Source of the DNA: Telmatactis stephensoni
Taxonomy: Eukaryota > Cnidaria > Anthozoa > Actiniaria > Isophelliidae
Assembly: GCA_029948255.1 (NCBI GenBank)
Contig: JALIZF010001228.1
Span: forward strand, 62,001-126,000
DNA length: 64,000 bases
Direction of reading: 5' to 3'
The translations under genes and the position numbers were made by a program. Numbering within the stretch: the first letter of the stretch is position 1; each line of letters starts with the position of its first letter. The notes under the pieces were generated by a model, which was given only the letters and a program-made list of their open reading frames with translations, ran no database searches and was not told the origin of the DNA. Below, piece after piece: positions 10,639 through 21,376 of this stretch.

Positions 10639-13335
10639 TTATATCTCCGATTTCTGGCCACCAAACCTTTGTTGATAGAGGTTCTTGACTCTTGAATTAA
10701 ATGTAAATGCAGCAGCAATGTAGAACCCTTGGAGGGCGCTGAAGACCACAAAAGGATACTCAAAGTACTCGGACTTCAGTAAAGCCAGAAAACCAAAGAT
10801 CCACGTGAAGCCCATCAGAGCTGCTATCTTGACGTAGACACGGAATTTCTGTTGGTTCTCTTGCTGAGTCGTAGCCCTTCTCGCTTCCTTTGTAGATTTA
10901 TGGATGGCTTTGACTGTCATCCCAAAGAACACAGCATTCCACAGAACAGCCACTGCGATGGGGAGGACAAAGAGATAGAGGTTGGCAGGACTATTAGCAA
11001 CGAAACACACTTTGGGTCCGCCATAATTGATGCTGACGACTCCTGATTGATCGAGCGCTACACAGATAAGAACAAGCACAAGAACTGGAAGCCATCCAAT
11101 TGCTAGCACCCGGCAAATTTTCTTGTGCCTTGATCTTTTATCTCTGTGGGTAACTACGGGAGCCCTTGCTGCAAAAGTCGTCCAGGTACAGAAAGCGATA
11201 ATGGACATCCATACAAACGAAGCAAGGAAGGCAAAATGGAGAAGTGCTGCCACGACTGTGCAGAAATGAGGCGATTCTGTCTGGTCTGATCCAATCAGCC
11301 AGAATAAATGGGCAGCCAGTAAGGCTGAGGATAGATTCATCAAGTTGATTCCTGGTAATGTCCTGAGTTCTGCAAACAGGGTGTATGTTACCAGGACAAA
11401 AGTGAGGCACACAACAGACAACGACATACCAATACCAGTCAGGATAACCAGAGCTTTCCTGTGGAGAGTCTTGGATTTTTGTTGCTTGATGGTATATTCC
11501 CTTGAGTAATTGCTGCACACAACTATTTTTCCGTTGATTCTGGTGTAGTCTTTTTCGTTGTAAAGGTTTCGAGATACATTTCTATAAATGGACTTGTTTG
11601 GTAATAGGACATATTCATGTTCTTGCAAAGTGATATAAGTTCCATTTACACAGTCAGCTACGTGCTGTCTGCAAACTGCAATAGTACCAACAGGAACCCA
11701 TTTACCATTTTGTAGTAAAGTCTTGTTTGCGAAGTATTCTTTCTCTACCAGATGTTCGCGTGTCTTGTTGATGTATACGTTGCTGGAGTTTGGGAAAACG
11801 ATGTAGTCTTGAGGACTGAAGTACGTAATGTTTGCACAGGTTAAACGTTTTACTGTCGCTTTGATAATAGTAAGAGTATCATTCGCAAGACGAATGTCTG
11901 TTGTGCGAGTAAATTTGCTCAAATTAAGAAGATTTTTCTCGATTGAAGCCTTTTCCCCTTTTGATTTTTCTTTATTCTTTAGGTTAAGCTGCAAGTCAAA
12001 AATCACTGCAATGAGGTTGCGTTGGATTATTTGCGTGTCTAGAATGCCAATCACCTCAGTGTCCATCCCTAGTAATGCACTGAATGATTTGATAAGCAAA
12101 GTTTTGAAAGATTTCTTGGCAAGCAAATGTGTCATATTGTCGTGTCGAAGCCATACCGCGATGTTGTATCTCTGAAATTTTAGGGATTTTTGAAGAGGAA
12201 GTTGAAGTGAATTACGGCAGGTTTCCAGAACGACGTCGTACACCTGATTATGGGGACATTGTCGAGCAATTTCAGAGCTTGAGCCATCCCGTTTTTCATT
12301 GTTATTGCCAGCGTTTATAATAAATGAGAACGATGCTGGACCCGGAAGCATGTTTTGGTATTTGCTGTAAAGAGCTTGTCTGTTGTCAAAGTTTTCAATA
12401 TTGCATCTTGCACAGTAGGTGTTTTTGTAGTACCGCCAAGAGTCTTTGTAGTCCACGATCACGATTCTGCTTGGCATTGTTTCACATGCTTTTTGGTACG
12501 TGCGATTTGGTAAAGAACACGTCTCCTCTACGTCTAAGCAAAACCTCACTTGCTGGCCGTAACGAGTCATTTGACCAGCCTCGGAAATGCAATACTTGAG
12601 ACAATGTCTTAGTTTTTGGGCTTCATCGTGAAGTGGATCTAAGTTACAATTATAACAAATTATTTTTAATCGTTTTGTTACTTCCTCTTTTACCGCATTG
12701 CAGAGTGCACAAAATCGATTTTTGTAGAGTTTACCATTTTTATCTGTAACAGGAATGACATTGGCATAATTCGACGATGACATCGGATCACTGTTTTCAC
12801 ATCGTGCCTTAAGTACTAGATCACCAGATGTATGCGTTGGACAGGAATCGATCATCCATAGGCGATACTTACCCATGCTATCAATATTATGACAGTTCCA
12901 TTTCCTGGTTGGTTTTATTTGGGTAACAGTTCCTTGACAGAATTCACCATAATCCGCACAGCAATCCTTAAAACTTTCACAATATGGATCGCAGTTGCAT
13001 TCTATCCGTTTACTCATTGTGAATTTTCCGCATTTCCCTTTACAAGAATACTGATCTGGGCAGTTGACTTTTGTTGTGTTGCTCAGGCTCAAAGTGGAAT
13101 TGCTGTCATTGCTATTTAGGTTGACATCTCGTCGAACTCTTTCTCTCTTTATAATATTGCCACTGTTAAAGTGTGGATCATCTTTCGATGAGTCTTCTTT
13201 GTTTGCTGGATTTATGGCAGCATTTGTTTGGGAATAAAGGCCTTGAAGTGTTTCCGATGTATGCGGCAGGCAAAGATAAGGATATGTTGTTAGCCCTGCT
13301 AAGCAGGAAAACGCGATAAACATCGTGACTCTCAT
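10639..13335 (-). CDS. SMB-domain 7TM receptor, copy 2 (intronless)
   Basis: An 898-residue paralogue of copy 1 with the same layout: signal peptide, KRERVRRD site (a full R-x-R-R furin consensus), somatomedin-B domain, glycosylated ectodomain and family-B 7TM bundle. The start Met at 13335 matches that of the other copies; an in-frame extension reaches Met 13521. The ectodomain differs from copy 1 mostly between the SMB domain and the membrane-proximal part, while the 7TM part is nearly the same. The C-terminus ends after QKSEI: the codon that is CAA in copy 1 (on the plus strand, ttg) is here TAA (plus strand tta at 10639-10641), removing the last 12 residues. The receptor should still fold. 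Function beyond ligand-binding receptor is unknown. Confidence 0.9.
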   Translation of the reverse strand: MRVTMFIAFSCLAGLTTYPYLCLPHTSETLQGLYSQTNAAINPANKEDSSKDDPHFNSGNIIKRERVRRDVNLNSNDSNSTLSLSNTTKVNCPDQYSCKGKCGKFTMSKRIECNCDPYCESFKDCCADYGEFCQGTVTQIKPTRKWNCHNIDSMGKYRLWMIDSCPTHTSGDLVLKARCENSDPMSSSNYANVIPVTDKNGKLYKNRFCALCNAVKEEVTKRLKIICYNCNLDPLHDEAQKLRHCLKYCISEAGQMTRYGQQVRFCLDVEETCSLPNRTYQKACETMPSRIVIVDYKDSWRYYKNTYCARCNIENFDNRQALYSKYQNMLPGPASFSFIINAGNNNEKRDGSSSEIARQCPHNQVYDVVLETCRNSLQLPLQKSLKFQRYNIAVWLRHDNMTHLLAKKSFKTLLIKSFSALLGMDTEVIGILDTQIIQRNLIAVIFDLQLNLKNKEKSKGEKASIEKNLLNLSKFTRTTDIRLANDTLTIIKATVKRLTCANITYFSPQDYIVFPNSSNVYINKTREHLVEKEYFANKTLLQNGKWVPVGTIAVCRQHVADCVNGTYITLQEHEYVLLPNKSIYRNVSRNLYNEKDYTRINGKIVVCSNYSREYTIKQQKSKTLHRKALVILTGIGMSLSVVCLTFVLVTYTLFAELRTLPGINLMNLSSALLAAHLFWLIGSDQTESPHFCTVVAALLHFAFLASFVWMSIIAFCTWTTFAARAPVVTHRDKRSRHKKICRVLAIGWLPVLVLVLICVALDQSGVVSINYGGPKVCFVANSPANLYLFVLPIAVAVLWNAVFFGMTVKAIHKSTKEARRATTQQENQQKFRVYVKIAALMGFTWIFGFLALLKSEYFEYPFVVFSALQGFYIAAAFTFNSRVKNLYQQRFGGQKSEI

Positions 13336-15188
13336 GGTTGATGTTCTTTTGCTGAGCTTGTGATTCAGAAAGGGCGAAACACTATATTTTCTGTGCTGCT
13401 TTTGAAACCTAAGCTCTTTGCTGAAACGGACCAGCTGGCCAAAGCGTACTACCCACAAAGGATAACTTGCTAATTGAATACTTTTTGGCAAAAAGCAAGG
13501 TTTAAGTGTTTTACCTTTCAAAATGTATCAGAGGTTTCGTATAAGGTAAGACAAAATTCGTTTGCAGGAAGTCAATTATGTCAACTGAATGTATATGTGA
13601 ACAGTTTTACTCTGTTAAATAATATTTTATTCATGATTAATTCATGATAATTATAAAGTGATCAAAACTTTGTTTTTTTGCGAATAAGATATTTAAACAA
13701 ACACCCAATGACATTTTTAAATAGAAATTAGTTTTTGACATTTGTTCAATATGTCTATTTATTCAATATCCTTTTTCTTTAAGGTCTGTCGCAAAAAAAA
13801 GAAGAAAAAAACAAGCATAAAAACAAAAGAAACACAAAGGGCCCACGCACACACATATATCGTTATTTATAGCTTGTGCGTAGCCTAATACTTTGTTTAA
13901 TGCTTTAGTATTTGCACTCCAGTAGAGTGCAATCTTTACATCCACGAAAAATGAAAACAAGAAGGTACAGTTGAAGAAGTATTTTACTTTTTTGCGTTAT
14001 GTCTAAATATGGTAATTCAGTTGAGTTTTAGTGTATTCCAACACCTGCGTGAGTAGATCAGTTTACATCAATTTGAAACAAAGGCCAGCAGACAGTCTTA
14101 GTTATAATAAAATAATTAACTTTAGAAAGAACATGGAGCATAATTAGACAAAATAAGGACTATAGTCGATTGAATAAACTACATTGAACTTACAGTCCCT
14201 CGAGTGCTGCTTAGTGGAAATTTCGCAGTTCAAGTCGCTTTGGATTTGTACCAGTCAGCAAGGACACTTAACTAACTAGAAAAAAGAACCAGACCTTTTG
14301 GCGCTATAGTTTTGAATGTAGGAAATAAAGGTATCTTTTAATTTGAACTGACGATTTAGATGACTGCAGAATTGAATTTCAGAGCAGTTTAAAATTGTAG
14401 CTCGTCACAACTTGTCGTTTGGTCAGAAACCATAGTCCCCTCTATTAACTATGCAAAAACTAACAAAAACATATTTAATGTTACACAAACCTTTTAGTTT
14501 TCTGAAATAAACCTTTCAAAAACTATTTACTAGCTTCGATAATATTCCCAAAACTTTCAGCAACTACAAACCTGTGAAACCAGTATAGAGGAATAATAGC
14601 GCCGAGTATTTTTACTCAAGAAGGTAAATTTAACTGAAAATACAATTCCGTTAAAAAGTTTTCGTTTATCATTCATCTTGGCAATAAGAATAATTAGCCA
14701 TAAAAGGTCCATCAAATAGAGAAGTTGTTTCCCGCCACCATTTTGATGAAAGTCGCTGAAAAATCCAACTAAAAACTAATCTCCCTGTCGTATTACTACA
14801 GTGCCTTGCAACCACGGTCTTTCTTTAGCCATTCTACTCCAAGATATCGAGAAGAACGGTCGGTCGTGTGCGGTACAAAATCCACCTCTCCTCCTCCCCA
14901 CACAGCGCCAAAATTCCCCCGTCCCCACTGGGGTATTAATTTGAGCTTGGTAACGGTGGTGAAGGTGCTGTTTTGCAGAGCATAGGTCCAGCGAAAAAAC
15001 TTCAAAAATTTGTCTTTTTGAAGGTGTTGCACGTGAAATATGGAGAAAAAAATATTTGACATATTGGAAATTTATGTGGCAATAGCGTTTTGGGGAATAT
15101 TTTGGTCGGTTTTGGTTTTAGAGTGATTTTCGAGGTCTTTTTTATCGCTCCTTTTAATCTTGGGACGGTTGAGCCTTCTAACCTTTAA

Positions 15189-15848
15189 GGGTGTACTGAC
15201 ATATATCGTTGCTGTGCAACAGTTTCTATGCAAAATAGGGTCTTATTTTGGCCGCCAAAATTGAATAGACGCACGCGCGCGCGTTTTTGGCGCGAATCAT
15301 TTAACTTCCGGTAGACCGACGCACACCTGACAAAAAGGACTCATTTTCGTTCTTATTGCGCATGCGCGGGGCACTTTACTTCCGGTTTCTTTAAAAAGCT
15401 ATAATCTTTGGCGAATTTCATCAGAACGAAGTGTTTTTCAATATTTATATTCTTTACAGCCTTTTCTTCAAAGCCGAGCATGTGATTAGCGAAAAATTGA
15501 GAAATACGAAGGTTATTGGCATAAGTCGATCATTTTTGACGTTCAAAAAATCGTAAAAGGCTTATTTGGAAACCATTCTTAAAACCCATGCTCGATTCTA
15601 TGCACCTTGGTCTCAAGATTAAAATAATGCATTTTAAATTCTCAAATATACAGTGCTGAAAAAAATTATAGCTTTTTACTGTATCTATGACGTCACATGA
15701 TGACGTCATGCAATGGCGTCATAAAATGCGAAAGTTCTCTCAGGGAAGACAAACTACAAAATATAAAAGCGATATGACAATTTGGTGGCATTATATAGAA
15801 TTTTCAAATTTCCCTAGCAACGGACCATTTTTATATGTCAGTACACCC
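15189..15848. mobile_element. TTAA-flanked MITE (piggyBac-like), 660 bp
   Basis: Flanked by TTAA on both sides (15185-15188 and 15849-15852). The terminal inverted repeat is 17 bp, GGGTGTACTGACATATA. The empty site is visible in unit 1 near 8700, where the flanking text is continuous with a single TTAA. TTAA target specificity is characteristic of the piggyBac superfamily. There is no transposase frame, so it is non-autonomous. Insertion came after the units separated. Confidence 0.85.
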
Positions 15849-16080
15849 TTAACAAATATCATGTACATATATAGGGAGAAAAATCATGCAAATCGCTAAA
15901 ACTTCCTCAAATGAGCACGAAACGGCTTGAGCACGTTGCGCTTAATGCACAGTTGAGTGTTTCAATATTGCCTTCTTTGAAATCAGTCGTACTCGCAAGG
16001 TTTCGACTTTTATCTTTGTTGTCCTGATCATGAGATATAGTCGCAAGAGTCCGACTTTACGTTTTGTTTCCTATTTTAAG

Positions 16081-16463
16081 CCCGGGGGGGGACTCCAATG
16101 TAAAAGGATGGGATATGCTCGTCGGAAATTTTCAAAGATACCCCTAAAAGATACCGGAAGTCTTTTTAAAAGGGCGTGGCCGGACGATTTTTTAGCCCCT
16201 AACAGATACCAGCGATAACAAGCTAATGAACATTATTATTATGAACACAAAATTGGACGATCGACATGCTTTTGTTGGGCAAATTTCTTCAGTTTGAGAA
16301 CAAGATATTATAAGCGATGAGCTCTTTTGAGATACCAGGAAATACTAAAACTCTAAACTTCAATTTTAACACCCTAAAAGATACCAAATCGCTGATTTTT
16401 ACCCCTAAGAGATACGACGAGTAGACCCGATCCTTTTACAATGGAGTCACCCCCACCCCCGGG
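16081..16463. mobile_element. Non-autonomous element with 8-bp target duplication
   Basis: A 383-bp insert in unit 2 relative to unit 1 (empty site near 8925). The ends are inverted: CCCGGGGGGGGACTCCA at the left, with TGGAGTCACCCCCACCCCC and GGG at the right, followed inward by a shared TGTAAAAGGAT-like block. The flanks are ATTTTAAG (16073-16080) and ATTTTGAG (16464-16471), an 8-bp duplication with one difference. An 8-bp duplication fits hAT or P-type elements; class assignment is inference. Confidence 0.7.
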
Positions 16464-18134
16464 ATTTTGAGCTCAGTCGTGTTTGCTCGAATCTTAGTCT
16501 CCTTAGATTCTTTACTATTTAGCGCGTAAAAGTATTTTATTAGTTATCAACTCAATAAATTGCACAATGCTGCACAACACAGTATATTTTGGTTTGAAAT
16601 TTATTTCCACATAACTTTTGCTGCTACAATTCTTTGACTGAGTCAATTTCTACATTTGAAATCATTAGGATATACATCATTACTGGTTTATATATAGCAA
16701 CACATAAGTTTTTTTTCCTGTCATTCTCTTGTATAGTACTGCATAAGAATCTTATATTGAACTAACCTTTTTAAAATGTATTTCACCCGGCTAACAATCA
16801 TTCTGAAATGAGGCGGGCCAGTTTTATGCATTAGTGCTTAATCCAAAAAGCCAATGTGCCTTAGTCTGATCAGTAAGTCAAAAAAGGATATTTAACTTCT
16901 TTTTATTTTAGATCCACACTACTGAGAAATCCAAGGAATTTGACATTTCAGATGTAAATATCATTCATTGGTCATTTGCGGAACAAAGATGATTGAAACC
17001 GCTCGCTTCATAACATACAAACACTTGCGTGCCCAAATTATTCTAAAACAAATGTAGGAAATTATTCCACAACATTGTGCTATCATTAATTGTGAAAATG
17101 ACCAGACATATCAGAATTTCTTGTACTTTACTCCTTTCTTCACTAGGCCCGTGACATGAAATGACCTCCCGAAAGTAGAAGGCCTAAAACCGCTATTATT
17201 GATGCTTTTAGGGCAAAATACACAACACAAACCCATCTTTAACTCATGATCTTTATTATTATTGAAAAAAATACACAAAAAGTCAAAGGAAAGAGAGAAT
17301 CTAGAGGAGAAATTCGATCGTAGTTCAATAAGCAAATTAACGGTCATTCAGATAACACAGGAAGCCCACACTACTCCCTCCACTCATGCAGAGATTGGTA
17401 AGCCTGTGGTTGAATTCATTGATTAACTTGAACTTATTACGTCTTCGATGTCAGTCAGTTATACCTTAAGGCGGTGTTACACGCTGAAACTTTTATCTGA
17501 AACTTGCCTCAATCGACGTTGCGAGACAAGTTTGACAACGCATTGTACAACATGGTCAATTAGCTGAAACTTTCCCCAAGTCGGTTTCACGCGATTGTTT
17601 CACGTAAAGTAGAACTACCTTATAGTATATTCAGTAATATCATTCATTTACGTACTCAGTCTTCGATGTCAGTCAGTCAGTTATACCTTAACCATGTTCG
17701 AATCTCTCCTATTATCATTATCCTCATCATTATTATTTTATACTGACACCGTATTACCATCATTTGTCATGTGACCTTATTTGGCTCCGCGTGCTCTCTC
17801 AAAACCGGCTTTGGAATAGTCACGTGACCGGGCACATACAGGTTTTCGAAGCGAGCGCTCGCGTATACGTATACAACTAAGAGAGTAAAATGAGCCAAGA
17901 ATAGTCATATGATGTAATTCTTATTGTCTAAGTAAGGTCGGGCCGGAACAGAAAATATTTCACTCTCTTTCATTTTTTACGGACCTCACTAGCACTGGAC
18001 TTGGTCTATACTATCGTTACTTCGAGCCAAATATTTCCCGGCGTCAAGCCCTCCCATTTAAGTGCTAATATAAGTACATAATATTACTATCATGGGCATA
18101 ATTATGCATCTTCTTTCATCGTGATATGATTTTT

Positions 18135-18342
18135 GGATAAGCGACAACTCCACGTTAAAACACACAACATCAACCACTACAGAAAAGTCTGAGCCCTGGT
18201 AGAGCATGCACCTAGCATATCGGAAGGTCGTGGGTTCGGTTCCCACCTGGGGCTCAGATTTTTCTGTAGTGGTTGATGTTGTGTTTTTTAACGTGCCGTT
18301 ATCGCTTATCCATTCAATTTATATGTATCTTTACCATTTCTA
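18135..18342 (+). mobile_element. tRNA-like element in long inverted repeats
   Basis: A tRNA-like core (about 18190-18257) is bracketed by inverted arms at 18135-18196 and 18250-18311. The core has a 7-bp acceptor-like pairing (GAGCCCT with GGGGCTC), an A-box-like TGGTAGAGCAT, and a perfect T-arm GTGGG-TTCGGTT-CCCAC containing a B-box-like GGTTCGGTTCC. The anticodon stem does not pair well, so it is not called a functional tRNA. The whole is absent from units 1 and 2 and is flanked by a 12-bp near-duplication, GATATGATTTTT (18123-18134) and GATATCATTTTT (18343-18354). A SINE-like origin is the best guess. Confidence 0.65.
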
Positions 18343-18652
18343 GATATCATTTTTGCTGTCACCTAAAAACAACCCATTTCCAGTGGCCATCCCTTAGATG
18401 AAATATCGTCACCCATCGAACAAGACTGTAAACAACGACAAGGGTCACGTTGTTGTACGAGTTGCTTCAATTTTAACGAAATTCTAAACTTTACAAAAGT
18501 GATTTATCAGAAGTGATCTTTTTCAAGCCCTCCTTCATGTTTATATTTTACTAGAATTATTTTAACAATCGACCTGTTGACTGATTAATAGCCACATTAA
18601 GCAACAACTCTCAATCTAATAGTAAAGTGCATGAATTCTCTATGTGTTTGAT

Positions 18653-21376
18653 TTACGCCTTACTTGTTGCAGTGCTGTGATCTCCGGATTGTATCTCCGA
18701 TTTCTGGCCACCAAACCTTTTTTGGTAGAGGTTCTTGATTCTTGAATTAAATGTAAATGCAGCAGCAATGTAGAATCCTTGGAGGGCGCTGAAGATCACA
18801 AAAGGATACTCAAAGTACTCGGACTTCAGTAAAGCCAGAAAACCAAAGATCCACGTGAAACCCATCAGAGCTGCTATCTTGACGTAGACACGGAATTTCT
18901 GTTGGTTCTCTTGCTGACTCGTAGCCCTTCTCGCTTCCTTTGTAGATTTATGGATGGCTTTGACTGTCATCCCAAAGAACACAGCATTCCACAGAACAGC
19001 CACTGCGACGGGGAGGACAAAGAGATAGAGGTTGGCAGGACTATTAGCAACGAAACATACTTTGGGTCCGCCATAATTGATGCTGACGACTCCTGATTGA
19101 TCGAGCGCTACACAGATAAGAACAAGCACAAGAACTGGAAGCCATCCAATTGCTAGCACCTGACAAATTTTCTTGTGCCTTGATCTTTTATCTCTGTGGG
19201 TAACTACGGGAGCGCTTGCTGCAAAAGTCGTCCAGGTACAGAAAGCGATAATGGACATCCATGCAAACGAAGCCAGGAAGGCAAAATGGAGAAGTGCTGC
19301 CACGACTGTGCAGAAATGAGGCGATTCTGTCTGGTCTGATCCAATCAGCCAGAATAAATGGGCAGCCAGTAAGGCTGAGGATAGATTCATCAAGTTGATT
19401 CCTGGTAATGTCCTGAGTTCTGCAAACAGGGTATACGTTACCAGGACAAATGTGAGGCACACAACAGACAACGACATACCAATACCAGTCAGGATGACCA
19501 GAGTTTTATTTTGCAAAATCTTGGATTTGTTTGTTAGGCTGGTATAATTCTTGGTTAAATTGCTGCATACAACTATTTTTCCGTTGATTCTGGTGTAGTC
19601 TTCTTCGTTGTAAACTTTTTGAGATACATTTCTATAAATGGACTTGTTTGGCAGCAGGACATATTCATGTTCTTGTAAAGTGATGTGAGTTCCATTTACA
19701 CAGTCAACTACGTGCTGTCTGCAAACTGCAATAGTACCAACAGGAACCCATTTACCATTTTGTAGTAAAGTCTTGTTTGCGAAGTATTCTTTCTCTGCCA
19801 GATGCTCGCGTGTCTTGTTGATGTATACGCTGCTGGAGTTTGGGAAAACCATGTAATCTTGAGGACTAAAGTACGTAATATTTGCACAAGTTAAACGTTT
19901 TACTGTCGCTTTGATAATAGTAAGAGTATCATTCGCAACACGAATGTCTATTGTGCGAGTAAATTTGCTCAAATTAAGAAGATTTTTCTCAATTGAAGCC
20001 TTTTCCCCTTTCGATTTTTCTTTATTCTTTAGGTTAAGCTGCAAGTCGAAAATCACTGCAATGAGGTTGCGTTGGATTATTTGCGTGTCTAGAATGCCAA
20101 TCATCTCAGTGTCCACTCCTAGTAATGCACTGAAGGATTTGATAAGCAAAGTTTTGAAAGATTTCTTGGCAAGCAAATGTGTCATATTGTCGCGTCGAAG
20201 CCATACCGCGATGTTGTATCTCTGAAATTTGGAGAGAGGAAGTTGAAGTGCATTGCGGCAGGTTTCCAAAAAGACGTCGTACACCTGATTATGGGGACAT
20301 TGTCGAGCAATTTCAGAGCTTGAACCTTCCCGTTTTTTATTATTGGCAGCGTTTATGATAAATGAAAACGCTGATGGACCCATATTTCCCTCGATTCCAC
20401 AGAGGGCCTTATTAATGTCCAAATTTCCAACGTTGCATCTTGCACAGTAGATGTTTTTGTAGTACCGCCAAGAGTCTTTGTAGTCCCCGATCACGATTCT
20501 GCTGGGCATTGTTCGACATGCTTTTTGGTACGGGTGATTTGGCAAAGAACACGTCTCCTCTACGTCTAAGCAAAACCTTTCTTGCTCTTCGTTAAACGTG
20601 ACATGGCAAGACTGAAGACAATGGCGTAATTTGGATTTCTTTAACTGTTCTGGGGTTCTAAAGGGGTTGGGAAGTAAAATGTGCGAATCACCAGAACAAC
20701 CCTGACAATTCATTACTAATTGTTTCGTGTCTTCCTCTTTAACGCCATTGCAAAGTGCACAAAATCGATTTTTGTAGAGTTCACCTTCTTTGCTTGCGAC
20801 TGGTTTCGTATCGTAGTGATTTGACCAAGACATTGGCTCCTTGTTTTCACATCGTGTCTTAAGTACTAGATCAGATGTATGCGTTGGGCAGGAATCGATC
20901 ATCCATATTTGAGAACGACCTATCTTATGACAGTTCCATTTCTTGGTTGGCTTTATTTGGGTAACATGTCCTCGACAGAATTCATCATAATCCGCACAGC
21001 AATCCTTAAAACTTTCACAATATTTGTCGCATTTGCATTTGAAATTCATCATATCATCCATTTGGAATTTTCCGCATTTCCCTTGACAAGAATATTCATC
21101 TGGGCAGTTGACTTTTGTTGTGTTGCTCAGGATCAAAGTGGAATTGCTGTCATTGCTATTTAGGTTGACATCTCGTCGAACCCTTTTTCTCTTTGCAATA
21201 TCGCCACTATTGAAGGGTGCGCCGTCTTTCGATGAGTCTTCTTTGTTTGGTGGATTTACGGCAACATTTGTTTGGGAATAAAGGCCTTGAAGTGTTTTCG
21301 ATGTATGTAGGCAAAAATATGGATATGTTGTCAGCCCTGCTAAACAAAGAAACGCGGCAAAGATTATGGCTCCCAT
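18653..21376 (-). CDS. SMB-domain 7TM receptor, copy 3 (intronless)
   Basis: A 907-residue paralogue with the same layout: signal peptide from the shared Met at 21376 (strong context, ACC-ATG-G), KRKRVRRD furin-type site, somatomedin-B domain with CKCKCDKYCESFKDCC spacing, glycosylated ectodomain and family-B 7TM bundle. An in-frame extension to Met 21481 exists. Its ectodomain is closest to that of copy 4; both carry a segment (CSGDSHILLPNPFRTPEQL) that copies 1 and 2 lack, so 3 and 4 are the youngest pair there. The 7TM half is almost uniform across all copies, suggesting gene conversion or purifying selection on the signalling part and freer change in the ligand-binding part. The upstream flank is doubled (see 21480-22400). 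Confidence 0.9.
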   Translation of the reverse strand: MGAIIFAAFLCLAGLTTYPYFCLHTSKTLQGLYSQTNVAVNPPNKEDSSKDGAPFNSGDIAKRKRVRRDVNLNSNDSNSTLILSNTTKVNCPDEYSCQGKCGKFQMDDMMNFKCKCDKYCESFKDCCADYDEFCRGHVTQIKPTKKWNCHKIGRSQIWMIDSCPTHTSDLVLKTRCENKEPMSWSNHYDTKPVASKEGELYKNRFCALCNGVKEEDTKQLVMNCQGCSGDSHILLPNPFRTPEQLKKSKLRHCLQSCHVTFNEEQERFCLDVEETCSLPNHPYQKACRTMPSRIVIGDYKDSWRYYKNIYCARCNVGNLDINKALCGIEGNMGPSAFSFIINAANNKKREGSSSEIARQCPHNQVYDVFLETCRNALQLPLSKFQRYNIAVWLRRDNMTHLLAKKSFKTLLIKSFSALLGVDTEMIGILDTQIIQRNLIAVIFDLQLNLKNKEKSKGEKASIEKNLLNLSKFTRTIDIRVANDTLTIIKATVKRLTCANITYFSPQDYMVFPNSSSVYINKTREHLAEKEYFANKTLLQNGKWVPVGTIAVCRQHVVDCVNGTHITLQEHEYVLLPNKSIYRNVSQKVYNEEDYTRINGKIVVCSNLTKNYTSLTNKSKILQNKTLVILTGIGMSLSVVCLTFVLVTYTLFAELRTLPGINLMNLSSALLAAHLFWLIGSDQTESPHFCTVVAALLHFAFLASFAWMSIIAFCTWTTFAASAPVVTHRDKRSRHKKICQVLAIGWLPVLVLVLICVALDQSGVVSINYGGPKVCFVANSPANLYLFVLPVAVAVLWNAVFFGMTVKAIHKSTKEARRATSQQENQQKFRVYVKIAALMGFTWIFGFLALLKSEYFEYPFVIFSALQGFYIAAAFTFNSRIKNLYQKRFGGQKSEIQSGDHSTATSKA

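Larger units (their letters stand above)
13336..18652. other. Spacer between receptor copies 2 and 3
   Basis: No host gene is supported. It contains the 5' flank of copy 2, the block from about 14115 shared with units 1 and 3, a TTAA-flanked element (15189-15848), an 8-bp-duplication element (16081-16463), the copy 3 3' flank with its palindrome cluster (17819-17862), and the tRNA-like element (18135-18342). A segment at about 17125-17410 is absent from units 1 and 4; the 78-codon frame inside it resembles nothing I recognise. Confidence 0.6.

Noticed and set aside
17111..17347. Minus-strand 78-codon frame in unit 2/3 spacer
   Set aside because: No family resemblance, no counterpart in other units, and it lies in a segment that behaves as an insertion or deletion.
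18190..18257. Functional tRNA gene
   Set aside because: The anticodon stem does not form and the D-arm is short; the surrounding inverted repeats point to a mobile element.
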